The notes under the pieces were generated by a model. The model was not told the DNA's origin. It did no database searches and saw nothing but the letters and a program-made list of their open reading frames with translations. From contig JAUXUN010000009.1 in NCBI GenBank assembly GCA_030680855.1, forward strand, positions 1 to 64,000: a DNA stretch of 64,000 bases. Reading direction: 5' to 3'. This document shows positions 44,082 to 53,360 of this stretch, one piece after another. The position numbers and the translations under genes are program-made. The stretch comes from Aestuariivirga sp. (GTDB lineage Bacteria; Pseudomonadota; Alphaproteobacteria; Rhizobiales; Aestuariivirgaceae). Numbering within the stretch: the first letter of the stretch is position 1; every line of letters begins with the position of its first letter.

Positions 44082-44519
44082 TCACCAATCGTCCTTTAAC
44101 GAATCGTTGTATCGTCTCACTTGAGCATTGACCATTGCTTTATGTTGCTGCGTTTCAAAGTATCCTTTGCAGACTCCACAATGCCAAGAACCTTCTTCAG
44201 CCTGAATGAGACGAATCAATTTATCTTCGTTGTCGTGACATACTTGGCAAAAGGGGCCATCTCTCTTACCTCCTTCTAAAGTTGCATAGTAGTTTGGAGC
44301 AATGAACTCCAGATTAGCTTGTCGATCAACAATCAGTTGAAGAGAGCTCATTTGTTCCTTGAGGTTCAGATTTTCTTCTTTTAGTGCAAGTATTGCTTCC
44401 CGCAGTTGAACGATCGTTTCTTGTAGATCAATCGTCGCTCCTTTCTTGACCAAGTCAGTTACTCGACCGACCAATGATAGCGCTTCGTTAGCGTTTGACA
44501 TTGTGGGAATTGCTATCAT
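44082..44519 (-). CDS. Small coiled-coil/zinc-ribbon protein of unknown function
   Basis: 145 aa. An N-terminal region (NEALSLVGRVTDLVKKGATIDLQETIVQLREAILALKEENLNLKEQMSSLQ) is predicted coiled coil, and the C-terminal half carries a four-cysteine zinc ribbon (FCQVCHDNEDKLIRL...WHCGVCKGYF). I know similar proteins as scattered genes on mobile and accessory DNA, without a defined function. ATG 44519 has GGAG at good distance; the longer in-frame start to 44627 is less likely. Its base composition is much AT-richer than neighbours, which suggests recent transfer. It lies between thrS (convergent) and the LLM gene (divergent). Confidence 0.75.
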   Translation of the reverse strand: MIAIPTMSNANEALSLVGRVTDLVKKGATIDLQETIVQLREAILALKEENLNLKEQMSSLQLIVDRQANLEFIAPNYYATLEGGKRDGPFCQVCHDNEDKLIRLIQAEEGSWHCGVCKGYFETQQHKAMVNAQVRRYNDSLKDDW

Positions 44520-44651
44520 TTTGCGTCTCCATTTTCCGAACATAAAGTGAACATACTGGCTGTTGGAGTTTTTTACAAGATACAAGCGACTGACTGATTG
44601 GTTACAGCGGTGACACTTGAAGCTCAATTGAGCGAGCTACATATCTGTCCC

Positions 44652-45668
44652 ATGGAAATTGGTATGTACACCTTCGCCGATCTGGGGCCTGCGATTTCGG
44701 CGGGGGAGCGGCTTAACAATCTGGTTGAAGAGATCGAGCTGGCCAACAAGGTGGGGCTTGATGTTTATGGGGTGGGCGAGCACCACCGGCCGGATTATGC
44801 GGCATCCGCGCCGGTCATTGTGCTGGCGGCGGCTGCGGCGCGGACCACGAACATCCGGCTCACTTCGGCGGTGACGGTTCTTTCTTCTGATGATCCGGTG
44901 CGGGTGTACCAGAATTTTGCCACGCTCGATCTGCTGTCCCATGGCCGGGCCGAAATCATGGTGGGGCGGGGCTCGTTTATCGAGTCCTTTCCGCTGTTTG
45001 GCTATGACCTTAATGACTATGACGTGTTGTTTGCAGAGAAGCTTGACCTGCTCTTGAAGCTGCGGGCGCAGGAGCATGTGACGTGGTCCGGCTCGATCCG
45101 CGCACCGCTCAACAACGCCGGGATTTATCCCCGGGCGCAGCAGAATCCGCTGCCGGTGTGGGTGGGGGTTGGCGGCACGCCGCAATCGGTGGTGCGGGCG
45201 GGAACGCTGGGCCTGCCCATGGCTCTGGCCATCATTGGCGGCGAGCCTGTGCGCTTCAAGCCGCATGCAGATTTGTTCCGCGAGTCGGCGAAGCGGGCGG
45301 GGCACAGCAATGCGGCCCTTAGCCTCAACATGCATGGTTTTGTGGCCGATGATGCGAAGGCGGCGCGTGACAATTTCTTTCCGGGTTATGCGGAAGTGAT
45401 GACGCGCATTGGCCGCGAGCGCGGCTGGCCGCCGACGACACGGGCGCAGTTTGAGGCCTCCTGCGGGCCCAATGGTCATCTGATCATCGGCAATCCGAAA
45501 GACGTGGCCGACAAGATAATCGGGCTGCACAGGATTTTCGGGAATGAGCGCATCCTGGTGCAGATGGGCCTTGGCTCCTTGCCGCACAGGGATATGCTGC
45601 GGGCGATTGAACTCATGGGCAAGGAAGTGGCGCCCCTGGTGCGGGCTGCCGTTGGAGGAAAGACATGA
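44652..45668 (+). CDS. LLM-class flavin-dependent oxidoreductase
   Basis: 338-aa luciferase-like monooxygenase-fold enzyme. Family features: [12 protein letters not shown] at the start, [70 protein letters not shown], and [18 protein letters not shown]. These use FMN/F420-type flavin from a reductase partner to oxidise various substrates; specific reaction unknown. ATG 44652 is the family start; an in-frame upstream extension covers AT-rich DNA. Coupled to the pirin gene by an ATGA overlap. Confidence 0.85.
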   Translation: MEIGMYTFADLGPAISAGERLNNLVEEIELANKVGLDVYGVGEHHRPDYAASAPVIVLAAAAARTTNIRLTSAVTVLSSDDPVRVYQNFATLDLLSHGRAEIMVGRGSFIESFPLFGYDLNDYDVLFAEKLDLLLKLRAQEHVTWSGSIRAPLNNAGIYPRAQQNPLPVWVGVGGTPQSVVRAGTLGLPMALAIIGGEPVRFKPHADLFRESAKRAGHSNAALSLNMHGFVADDAKAARDNFFPGYAEVMTRIGRERGWPPTTRAQFEASCGPNGHLIIGNPKDVADKIIGLHRIFGNERILVQMGLGSLPHRDMLRAIELMGKEVAPLVRAAVGGKT

Positions 45669-46585
45669 CGTTACCCCACATTCCCGATCCGACGCCCGGC
45701 GATGCCCTTGCGGCGGATGCCTTGCCGATTGTCATAATCCCACGGGTGCGCGACATCGGCGGTTTCGAAGTGCGGCGCGCGCTGCCTTCGGCCCAGCGGC
45801 AAATGGTGGGCCCGTTCATTTTCTTTGACCAGTTCGGCCCCATCACCATGCAGGCGGGGCAGGGCCAGGACGTACGGCCCCATCCGCATATCGGGCTCTC
45901 GACGGTGACCTGGCTGTTTGACGGGGTGATGTATCACCGCGACAGCCTGGGCTCGCAACAGCAGATCGCGCCCGGCGAACTGAATTGGATGACGGCGGGG
46001 AAGGGCATTGTTCATTCCGAGCGCACACCCGCCGATGAGCGGGCGCGGCCGCACCAGATATTCGGCATTCAAAGCTGGGTGGCTCTGCCCAAGCAACATG
46101 AGGAAACGGCACCGGGTTTTGAGCATGTGGCGATGGCGGACTTGCCGCTGCTTTCGGACCATGGCCGCGAGGTGCGGGTTGTTGCGGGTTCCATCTATGG
46201 TGCGCGTTCCCCGGTCAAAACCCATTCGGAGCTTTTCTATGCGGATGTGAAGCTGAAGTCGGGAGCGCGGCTGCCCCTGCCGGTGGAGCATGAGGAGCGC
46301 GGCATTTATATCGTGGAAGGGTCGCTGGAAATTGGCGGCCAGGTTCACGGCGCCAATCAGCTTCTGGTGTTCCGCGCCGGTGACGCCCTCACGCTCTCGG
46401 CGCAGGGCGATGCACGCTTCATGATGCTGGGCGGCGAACCCATGGATGGCCCGCGCCATATCTGGTGGAATTTTGTGTCGTCATCCAAGGAGCGGATCGA
46501 AGCCGCAAAAGAAGACTGGAAAAGGGCGCGCTTTGACATTGTGCCCGGCGACGAAAAAGAATTCATCCCGCTGCCTCCGGCTTAA
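45665..46585 (+). CDS. Pirin-family protein
   Basis: 306-aa bicupin of the pirin family. The N-terminal cupin has [25 protein letters not shown] and [10 protein letters not shown], giving His, His, His and Glu metal ligands; the second cupin begins near residue 170. Bacterial pirins include quercetin 2,3-dioxygenase (YhhW) and redox-sensing regulators. It is translationally coupled to the LLM oxidoreductase, an arrangement pointing to a shared oxidative reaction. The gene ends just before a double-hairpin repeat. Confidence 0.87.
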   Translation: MTLPHIPDPTPGDALAADALPIVIIPRVRDIGGFEVRRALPSAQRQMVGPFIFFDQFGPITMQAGQGQDVRPHPHIGLSTVTWLFDGVMYHRDSLGSQQQIAPGELNWMTAGKGIVHSERTPADERARPHQIFGIQSWVALPKQHEETAPGFEHVAMADLPLLSDHGREVRVVAGSIYGARSPVKTHSELFYADVKLKSGARLPLPVEHEERGIYIVEGSLEIGGQVHGANQLLVFRAGDALTLSAQGDARFMMLGGEPMDGPRHIWWNFVSSSKERIEAAKEDWKRARFDIVPGDEKEFIPLPPA

Positions 46586-46591
46586 CCTTTT

Positions 46592-46678
46592 TCTCTCCAT
46601 GGTCGCACTTGATGCGACCACCCAGACTTTGATCAACGAAGAACTGGGTGGTCGGGTCGTTGCCCGACCATGGAGAGA
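46592..46678. repeat. Double-hairpin repeat between pirin and kup
   Basis: Hairpin 1: ATGGTCGCA-cttga-TGCGACCAc. Hairpin 2: GTGGTCGGG-tcgttg-CCCGACCAt. CCACCCAG (46618-46625) and CTGGGTGG (46644-46651) pair too, and outer arms TCTCTCCATGGTCG (46592) and CGACCATGGAGAGA (46665) match perfectly, so the whole unit can fold as one cruciform. It separates two convergent genes. Confidence 0.8.
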
Positions 46679-46688
46679 TAGCAGCAGG

Positions 46689-48620
46689 TTACACCGTGAT
46701 CTGGCTGCCCACTTCCACCACGCGGTCGGTGGGCAGTCGGAAGTAGCTGCTGGCATCATTGGCGTTGCGGGCCAGGCTGATGAACAGCTTGTCCTGCCAG
46801 ACGGGCATGCCTTCGTGCTTCGAAGCACGCACACTGCGCCTGGATAGGAAGAACGAGGTTGTCATGCTGTTGAATTTCCAGCCGAGCTTACGGGCGAGGC
46901 CGAGGGCTTGTGGCACATCAGGGGTTTCCATATAGCCATAGGTGATGATGAGGCGGCTGAAGAGATCGTTCAGCTTTTCCATCTTCACCCGATCTTCGGG
47001 AGCAACACTTGGGCTGTCGCTGGTGCGGATGGTGAGCACCACATTGTTTTCGTGCAGCACCTTGTAGTGCTTCAGGCTGTGGAGCAGGGCGGTAGGTGTG
47101 CTGTCGGGGTCGGAGGTGAAGAACACCGCGGTTCCCGGCACCTGATGCGGCGGCCGCTTTGACAGGCTTTTCACAAGATCACGCAGGGGCACTTCCGACT
47201 TTCGGGTTTTCTCAAAGAGAATCCGCGAGCCCCGGCGCCAGGTCCACATGATGAGCATGAGAAGCGCACCCAGGGCCAAGGGAACATAACCGCCTTCGAA
47301 GACCTTCAACGAGTTTGCGCCGAGGAAGATTACGTCAATGGCGAGAAGCGGGAGCATCATGGCAAGGACGGCCCAGAGCGGCCATTTCCAGTATTTCCAG
47401 ATCACGACTATGGCCATCATGGAGGTCACCACCATGGTGCCTGTGACCGCGATGCCGTAGGCGGAGGCGAGGGCAGACGATGACTTGAACATGATGACAA
47501 GGGTCAGCACGCCCAGCATGATCAGCCAGTTGACCTGTGGCATATATATCTGCCCGGCATGAGCGTCCGAGGTGAAGCGGATTTCCATGCGTGGCAGGAG
47601 GCCGAGCTGGATTGCCTGGCGCGTCAATGAATAGGCACCGGTGATGACAGCCTGGCTGGCGATGATGGTGGCGGCCGTTGCCAGCACGACGATGGGAATG
47701 AGGGCCCATTCCGGCATCATGAGGAAGAACGGATTTTCGATGGTTTCGGGCCTTTGCAGAACCAACGCGCCTTGTCCCAGGTAATTGATCACGAGGGCAG
47801 GGAACACGACGATGATCCAGGCCAGTTGAATGGGGCGTTTGCCGAAATGGCCGAGATCGGCGTAGAGGGCCTCGGCGCCGGTGACGGCGAGGAAGACGGC
47901 GCCGAGCGTGACAAGGCCGATGATGCCGTGCGAGCCAAGGAAGCTCACGGCATAAACCGGGTTGAATGAAAGCAGAATGGCAGGATTGCCGCCAATGTTG
48001 GCGAGGCCGGACACGGCCAAGGCAATGAACCAGACAAGCGTGATCGGGCCGAACAGAGAGGCCACGCTTGCGGTGCCGCGCGCCTGGACTGAAAACAGGG
48101 CGACGATGATGGCCATGGTGACCGGCAGCACATAGGGCTCAAGCGCCGGAGTTATGACCTTGAGGCCCTCGATGGCGGAGAGAACCGAAATTGCCGGAGT
48201 GATCATCGCGTCGCCATAGAAGAGCGCCGCGCCGATCATGGCGAGAATGGGAATGAATGTCAGGTTGCTGCCCATCACGCGCTGGGCCAGCGCCATGAGG
48301 GACAGGGTTCCGCCTTCGCCCTTGTTGTCGGCGTTGAGCAGTATGAAAACATATTTCACCGTGACGACGAGAATGAGAGCCCAGATGATGAGCGAAAGGA
48401 CGCCGAAGACGATGGGCTCGGTAATAGCGCCGGATTCGCCGGTTGCGGCGAGGACCGCTTCGCGTATCGCATAGAGCGGGCTGGTTCCGATGTCGCCATA
48501 GACGACGCCGATGGAACCGAGGGCGAGAATCCAGAAGCTTGGCGGCACATGGCCGCCGTTCTGAATTGCGGGATCGTCGCTTTCGCCCTCGCCGTTTTTA
48601 TCTGCTTTTGCTGTTGCCAT
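46689..48620 (-). CDS. kup: Potassium uptake protein Kup
   Basis: 643-aa low-affinity K+/H+ symporter of the KUP/HAK family. Twelve hydrophobic segments span about residues 30-430; conserved [39 protein letters not shown] and [20 protein letters not shown] are present. A cytosolic C-terminal domain of about 190 residues ([31 protein letters not shown]) follows, normal for the family. ATG 48620 begins [20 protein letters not shown] after GAGAAC. The upstream 190-base gap is AT-richer and probably carries its promoter. Confidence 0.95.
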   Translation of the reverse strand: MATAKADKNGEGESDDPAIQNGGHVPPSFWILALGSIGVVYGDIGTSPLYAIREAVLAATGESGAITEPIVFGVLSLIIWALILVVTVKYVFILLNADNKGEGGTLSLMALAQRVMGSNLTFIPILAMIGAALFYGDAMITPAISVLSAIEGLKVITPALEPYVLPVTMAIIVALFSVQARGTASVASLFGPITLVWFIALAVSGLANIGGNPAILLSFNPVYAVSFLGSHGIIGLVTLGAVFLAVTGAEALYADLGHFGKRPIQLAWIIVVFPALVINYLGQGALVLQRPETIENPFFLMMPEWALIPIVVLATAATIIASQAVITGAYSLTRQAIQLGLLPRMEIRFTSDAHAGQIYMPQVNWLIMLGVLTLVIMFKSSSALASAYGIAVTGTMVVTSMMAIVVIWKYWKWPLWAVLAMMLPLLAIDVIFLGANSLKVFEGGYVPLALGALLMLIMWTWRRGSRILFEKTRKSEVPLRDLVKSLSKRPPHQVPGTAVFFTSDPDSTPTALLHSLKHYKVLHENNVVLTIRTSDSPSVAPEDRVKMEKLNDLFSRLIITYGYMETPDVPQALGLARKLGWKFNSMTTSFFLSRRSVRASKHEGMPVWQDKLFISLARNANDASSYFRLPTDRVVEVGSQITV

Positions 48621-48811
48621 TTTTGTTCTCCATTGGTTTTGCTGCACTGCAGCAAAGGGGAGGTGGTTTACTCCCTTGCGGGTGAGCCGTTCATGCAAAG
48701 TCGGCATGGCTGGGGTGTAATGTGGGAAATGGTAATAACGCTGACTATCTCTCTCAACGCATTGTAATCATTTGTTATTTTCATTCAAAGTGAAGGGCGA
48801 TGGATTAAAAA

Positions 48812-49837
48812 TCAGGCAATCGACAGAACCACTCTTCCGGTAATCTCGCCCTTTTTCATGCGGGCGAAGATGGCGTTGATGTTTTCCAGGGGCTGGGTTT
48901 CGATGTCAGCTTTCACGAGGCCCGAGGCGGCAAAGGCGATGGCTTCATTCAGGTCCTGCCTCGTTCCAACATTTGATCCGCGCACGGATATTTCGGTGTT
49001 GACGATGCCAGAGATCGACATTCTGATCTGGTCAGCGTCGCCACCGGGAAGGCCGATGAACGATACGGTGCCTGCGGGCCTTAGCATGGTGACGGATTGT
49101 TCAAAGGCGCGGGCCGAAACGGCGGTGACGATGGCGCCGTGGGCGCCGCCACCGGTTTTCTCTTTGAGCGCCGCTCCGGGATCACCCTCACGGGCATCGA
49201 TCAATAGCTCGGCGCCGAGGCGTTTGGCGTGGTTCAATTTTTCAGGCGAGACATCAATGGCCGCCACACGCAGGCCCATGGCTTTTGCATACTGCACGGC
49301 GATGTGGCCGAGGCCGCCAATGCCGATCACCGCCAGCCATTGGCCTGGCCGTGTTCCGGTGCGCCTGATGCCGCGATAGGTGGTGACGCCGGCGCAGAGA
49401 ATGGGGGCCATGGCGTTCATATCGACATGTTCGGCCAGGCGGCCGCAGAATGCGGCGGGTGCCACCATGTATTCGGCATAGCCGCCGGGTTTGCTGTAAC
49501 CAGTGGCTTCAGTGCGCGGGCAAATGGTCTCCATGCCCTGGAGGCAGAATTCGCAGGTGCCGCAGGACCAGAACATCCACGGCACGCCGATGCGATCCCC
49601 ATTCTTGAACTCTGCAACACCTTCGCCCAGGGCCTCCACATGGCCCGTGACTTCATGGCCGGGAATGAGCGGCAGCGTGGGATGTGGTGTCCAGTCGCCT
49701 TCGACGGCGTGCAGGTCGCTATGGCAAACGCCGCAGGCCTTGACTTTGATCAGCACTTCGCCGGGGCCGGGTTCGGGGCGCGTTACGGTTTCAATGGCCA
49801 GGCCCGCGCCGATCTTGCGCAGCACGGCGGCCTTCAT
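48812..49837 (-). CDS. Zinc-dependent alcohol dehydrogenase (AdhP-like)
   Basis: 341-aa medium-chain dehydrogenase. The catalytic zinc site appears as CGVCHSDLHAVEGDW and PGHEVTGHVEALGEGV; the structural zinc set is SCGTCEFCLQGMETIC; the Rossmann motif is GIGGLGHIAVQYAKAMG. Length and motifs match bacterial AdhP/AdhA that oxidise ethanol and related primary alcohols with NAD+. Its ATG at 49837 lies inside the 3' end of the FMN glutamate-synthase-like gene (47-base overlap), so it is probably translated from the same message. Confidence 0.9.
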   Translation of the reverse strand: MKAAVLRKIGAGLAIETVTRPEPGPGEVLIKVKACGVCHSDLHAVEGDWTPHPTLPLIPGHEVTGHVEALGEGVAEFKNGDRIGVPWMFWSCGTCEFCLQGMETICPRTEATGYSKPGGYAEYMVAPAAFCGRLAEHVDMNAMAPILCAGVTTYRGIRRTGTRPGQWLAVIGIGGLGHIAVQYAKAMGLRVAAIDVSPEKLNHAKRLGAELLIDAREGDPGAALKEKTGGGAHGAIVTAVSARAFEQSVTMLRPAGTVSFIGLPGGDADQIRMSISGIVNTEISVRGSNVGTRQDLNEAIAFAASGLVKADIETQPLENINAIFARMKKGEITGRVVLSIA

Positions 49838-51485
49838 TGTCCTGTTCAAGATGGATCCTCTTGGTTTTTGCGGCAAAGCTCTGCGGAGTGGCCATCTCCC
49901 AAGCCTGATGCATGGCAGACGGGGCGCTGCCATTGAGCAATTCTCCGGGCTTCATGCAATGATAAAGTTCCTCGAAACTCACTGAACGATCGGGTGCGGC
50001 GCGCTGCATGAAGTGGGTGGGACGCAGATCGTGGGGGTGCGTGAGGCCGGCGGCGGCGATCAGATCGGAAAGCGCCTTGATGGTCTCGCGGTGGAAGCTT
50101 GCCACGCGCTCGGCCTTGTCGGGCACCACGATGGCGCGCTGGCGGGCCGGATCCTGGGTTGAAACACCGGTGGGGCACTTGTCCGTATGGCAGTGCTGGG
50201 CCTGGATGCAGCCCACGGCAAACATGAAGCCGCGCGCCGCGTTGCACCAGTCAGCGCCGATGGCCATGACGCGGGCCATGTCAAAAGCCGAAGTGATTTT
50301 TCCGGACACGCCAATCTTGACCTGATCGCGGAGGTTGGCGCCGACGAGGGTGGAATGGACGAAGTTCAGGCCGTCGCGCAGCGGCGTTCCGATATGGTCC
50401 ATGAATTCGAGAGGGGCCGCCCCGGTGCCGCCTTCCTTGCCGTCAATCACGATAAAATCTGGGACGATGCCGGTTTCGATGATGGCCTTGATGATGGCCA
50501 TGAATTCCCAGTGGTGGCCGATGCAGAGCTTGAAGCCCACGGGCTTGCCGCCGGAGAGCTTGCGCAATTTTGCGATGAAGGCCACGAGTCCAAGCGGCGT
50601 TGTGAAGGCGGAGTGCGATGGCGGCGAGATGCAATCCCTGCCCATTTCGACACCGCGAATGGCTGCAATTTCCGGCGTGACCTTTACCCCGGGCAAGACG
50701 CCGCCGTGGCCGGGCTTGGCGCCCTGCGACAGCTTGATCTCAATCATCTTGACTTGATCAAGCTTTGCGGTTTCAGCGAAACTCTCGCCGGAGAAAGTTC
50801 CGTCGGGGTTGCGGCAGCCGAAATAGCCGGAGCCGATTTCCCAAATAATGTCTCCGCCGAATTCGCGGTGATAGGGGCTCACGCCGCCTTCGCCGGTGTC
50901 ATGGGCGAAGCCGCCGATTTTTGCGCCGCGGTTCAGGGAGCGGATGGCATTGGCGGACAGCGAGCCATAACTCATGGCCGAGATATTGAGGACGGAGGCC
51001 GAATAGGGTTGGCTACAATCGGGAGCGCCGATGGTTATGCGGAATGGCTCCTTGCTCGGCGACTTGGGGACCATGGAATGGTGCAGCCATTCAAAACGGT
51101 TTTCGTAGACGTCGAATTGCGTGCCGAAGGGGCGCTTGTCGAGGGCCCGCTTGGCCCGCTGATAAACGATGGCGCGCTTGTCGCGCGGGAAGGGCATGCC
51201 ATCCTTGTCGGTTTCAAGGAAATACTGGCGGATTTCCGGGCGGACGTTTTCAAGCAGGAAGCGGATGTGGCCGGAGATGGGATAATTGCGCAAGATGGCG
51301 TGGCGCGTTTGAGTCATGTCCCTGATGCCGAGAATCGTCAGGCCGCCAAAGATCAGGAAGGGCAGCCCGGCAACGGGGCCACTCACATGCAGAAACAAAA
51401 CTGCGAGCAGGGTGACGGCGAAGCCCACAATGGCAAGGGTGAGCAATACTAAACGCGGACTGAAAATATCTTTGAACGTTGGCAT
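49791..51485 (-). CDS. FMN-binding glutamate synthase-like membrane protein
   Basis: 564 aa. An N-terminal pair of membrane segments (LVLLTLAIVGFAVTLLAVLFL and AGLPFLIFGGLTILG) precedes a cytosolic glutamate-synthase FMN domain: NISAMSYGSLSANAIRSLNRGAKIGGFAHDTGEGG, GAKPGHGGVLPG, VIDGKEGGTGAAPLEFMDH and the Fe-S cysteines in GCIQAQHCHTDKCPTGVS. There is no glutamine-amidotransferase domain. Proteins of this kind are not glutamate synthases proper; the electron acceptor is unknown. The basic tail (NEGRRAAQDRRGPGH) comes from the stretch that also encodes the adh start. First gene of a two-gene operon with the alcohol dehydrogenase. Confidence 0.85.
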   Translation of the reverse strand: MPTFKDIFSPRLVLLTLAIVGFAVTLLAVLFLHVSGPVAGLPFLIFGGLTILGIRDMTQTRHAILRNYPISGHIRFLLENVRPEIRQYFLETDKDGMPFPRDKRAIVYQRAKRALDKRPFGTQFDVYENRFEWLHHSMVPKSPSKEPFRITIGAPDCSQPYSASVLNISAMSYGSLSANAIRSLNRGAKIGGFAHDTGEGGVSPYHREFGGDIIWEIGSGYFGCRNPDGTFSGESFAETAKLDQVKMIEIKLSQGAKPGHGGVLPGVKVTPEIAAIRGVEMGRDCISPPSHSAFTTPLGLVAFIAKLRKLSGGKPVGFKLCIGHHWEFMAIIKAIIETGIVPDFIVIDGKEGGTGAAPLEFMDHIGTPLRDGLNFVHSTLVGANLRDQVKIGVSGKITSAFDMARVMAIGADWCNAARGFMFAVGCIQAQHCHTDKCPTGVSTQDPARQRAIVVPDKAERVASFHRETIKALSDLIAAAGLTHPHDLRPTHFMQRAAPDRSVSFEELYHCMKPGELLNGSAPSAMHQAWEMATPQSFAAKTKRIHLEQDNEGRRAAQDRRGPGH

Positions 51486-51554
51486 GACTGCATGTCCTCC
51501 CCGGGGATCATGATTCCCGGTCAGTGTGACAGTTTTGTAAAACTATGGAAGTGC

Positions 51555-51698
51555 CTAATTTCCGAGCAGGATGTCGCGCTTACATTCCTATCTCATCATG
51601 CCTGCGCTTGACGCGGGCATCTTCCTTGTGGCGATGGCCGTGTCGCGCACGGCCATGATAAGAATAGAGAGTTAGTTTCCGAGCAGGATATCGCGTTC
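51555..51698. repeat. Duplicated gene 3' end with a double-hairpin repeat between the copies
   Basis: TTTCCGAGCAGGATGTCGCG at 51559-51578 nearly repeats TTTCCGAGCAGGATATCGCG at 51677, which is the last codons (RDILLGN, stop) of the periplasmic-protein gene on the minus strand. Both copies include a stop (TAG and TAA). Between them lie ATGCCTGCG-cttga-CGCGGGCAT (51598-51620) and ATGGCCGTG-tcgcg-CACGGCCAT (51634-51656). The simplest reading is an insertion next to the gene end with duplication of about 24 bases. Confidence 0.75.
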
Positions 51699-52607
51699 CT
51701 GGCCGGCGGCGATGTCAAAGCTGGCGGTCAGGAGCTCGGTGCCGATCTGGGCTTTGGCAATGTAAGCACCTGGGGTCAGCACAACACTTGCCGATAATCC
51801 GTCAATGGCGGGAAGCTGCTCGCCATGGCCGTCGGTTACCAACCATGACACATGGGCATCGGGGGCGCCCACATAGGACAGCCGCGCCAGCCCAGCGGCA
51901 TGGTCAATCTCGACGGCGCTCATCAGGCCGGAATTCACATGAACGTCAACTACGACGACGGCGTTGCCCGTGGCAAAACGGCTTTCAATGCGGTAGTCGC
52001 CGGATTTGACGCGGAGGATTTCGCCCGGCACCTTGGAAATGGTGATGAGCTTGCCCTTGTCAGCACCAGAAAGCGCATAGACAAGGGATTGGGTTTGCGC
52101 TGAGGTCAGCCCGAGGCCCTGGACGCGGGGCAGAACCCGGATGCCGCCAACTTCCAAAACAAAGCTGACCATTAGACGGTTGGCTTCCAGCAAGGTCAGG
52201 CTCTGTGAAAAACTGGCGGAGCCGTAGCGGGCTTCGACGGAATAATCCCCCGGCGGGAGAGCGACATGGGCAAGTTCGGTAGTCCTGTCATAAACGATGC
52301 CGCCCTGGGCATCGCGCAGCGTCCAGGAAATATCGCGCTCAATCAGGCCGCCCGATTCGGAAAGTCTTGCGCTCAGTTCCAGGCCTTCGTTGCCGGGCTT
52401 GACGATCTCGATGGCGATGTCATGGGCGACCTTGGTTTGGAATTTTGGCGCCATAACCGCAACGGCGCTTTCTTCGGTTGTTTTGGGAGCGCCCAGCGCA
52501 TCAGCGAAGGCAATGGGGCTCAGAAACAGAACCGCCGCCAGAAGTGCTGCGGATGTCGCGCTTTTCTGACGGCGGATTTGCAGTGCACGGGTGCTGAGGT
52601 CGTGCAT
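51672..52607 (-). CDS. Exported protein with three repeated beta domains, function unknown
   Basis: 311-aa protein with an N-terminal signal (basic LQIRRQKS, then ATSAALLAAVLFLSPIAFA). Three segments of about 80-90 residues repeat a common end motif: VALPPGDYSVEARYGSASF, RVKSGDYRIESRFATGN and VLTPGAYIAKAQIGTEL, which resembles carboxypeptidase-regulatory-like beta folds. I do not recognise a named family. ATG 52607 follows AGGGGACGAC; the upstream in-frame extension to 52685 is unlikely. Its 3' end is duplicated at 51555, and a CtrA-like box lies upstream at 52694. Confidence 0.7.
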   Translation of the reverse strand: MHDLSTRALQIRRQKSATSAALLAAVLFLSPIAFADALGAPKTTEESAVAVMAPKFQTKVAHDIAIEIVKPGNEGLELSARLSESGGLIERDISWTLRDAQGGIVYDRTTELAHVALPPGDYSVEARYGSASFSQSLTLLEANRLMVSFVLEVGGIRVLPRVQGLGLTSAQTQSLVYALSGADKGKLITISKVPGEILRVKSGDYRIESRFATGNAVVVVDVHVNSGLMSAVEIDHAAGLARLSYVGAPDAHVSWLVTDGHGEQLPAIDGLSASVVLTPGAYIAKAQIGTELLTASFDIAAGQERDILLGN

Positions 52608-52693
52608 GCTGTCGTCCCCTGTTTCGTTTCCCCCAGCCTTCCGGCCGGTAACTGAATCAAAGCACAGCCCACTTGCCTCCGGCAACGGGATAC

Positions 52694-52709
52694 TTAATTT
52701 TTAGTTAAC
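52694..52709. promoter_or_regulatory. CtrA box between the 51.7 kb gene and the nitroreductase gene
   Basis: TTAATTTTTAGTTAAC matches TTAA-N7-TTAAC exactly. It is 87 bases ahead of the minus-strand exported-protein gene and 61 bases ahead of the plus-strand nitroreductase gene, so it could control either. Confidence 0.6.
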
Positions 52710-52769
52710 GAACTTCGGCCAATTGAAATCATTGCGTTTTTGGACTTGAGCCGCCACATTGCGGGAATC

Positions 52770-53360
52770 ATGATAAACCTGAACGATCTCACCTCGCCTT
52801 TGGCTTTCCTCAAAACCAGAAAATCCGGATCGGTCAAGGCCTTAGGGCTGCCAGGACCCAATCCTGGGCAAATTTCCGAGATTCTGGACATTGCCGTGCG
52901 GGTGCCCGATCACGGCAAGCTCACGCCCTGGCGTTTTGTGCTTTTCGAAGGGGTGGCGCGGTCGGAAATAGGCAAAGTCTTTGCGGAGCGGTGGAAGGTG
53001 CTGTATCCGGACCATGGCGAGGACAGCATCGCCTTTCAGCGCGGCTTGTTCCTGCGGGCGCCTGTAGTGATTGTGGTGGTTTCGACGGCGGGGCCGCACG
53101 TCAAGATACCGGAGTGGGAGCAACTGCTGTCTTCGGCGGCGGTGTGTTACAATACGGTGCTGGCGGCAACGGCGATGGGTTTTGACGCGCAATGGCAGAC
53201 CGATTGGGTGGCTTATGATCCCGAGGCAATGGCGGCGATGGGACTGAAGGGAAGCGAGCGGGTGGCAGGCATCATCTGCATTGGAACGGCAACCGTGCCC
53301 CTTGAAGACCGACCGCGGCCTGACCCGCAGACACTTCTCACGCGATGGGTGAAAGCATGA
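52770..53360 (+). CDS. Nitroreductase-family flavoprotein
   Basis: 196-aa FMN-dependent oxidoreductase. The N-terminal LKTRKSGSVKALGLPGPN and ILDIAVRVPDHGKLTPWRFVLFEG pattern matches the RibBA-associated/YdjA-like nitroreductases; the C-terminal VAGIICIGTATVPLEDRPRP closes the fold. Natural substrate unknown. ATG 52770 has GCGGGAA ahead. It overlaps the HAD gene by four bases (ATGA), starting a three-gene run of likely redox and phosphatase genes. Confidence 0.87.
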   Translation: MINLNDLTSPLAFLKTRKSGSVKALGLPGPNPGQISEILDIAVRVPDHGKLTPWRFVLFEGVARSEIGKVFAERWKVLYPDHGEDSIAFQRGLFLRAPVVIVVVSTAGPHVKIPEWEQLLSSAAVCYNTVLAATAMGFDAQWQTDWVAYDPEAMAAMGLKGSERVAGIICIGTATVPLEDRPRPDPQTLLTRWVKA

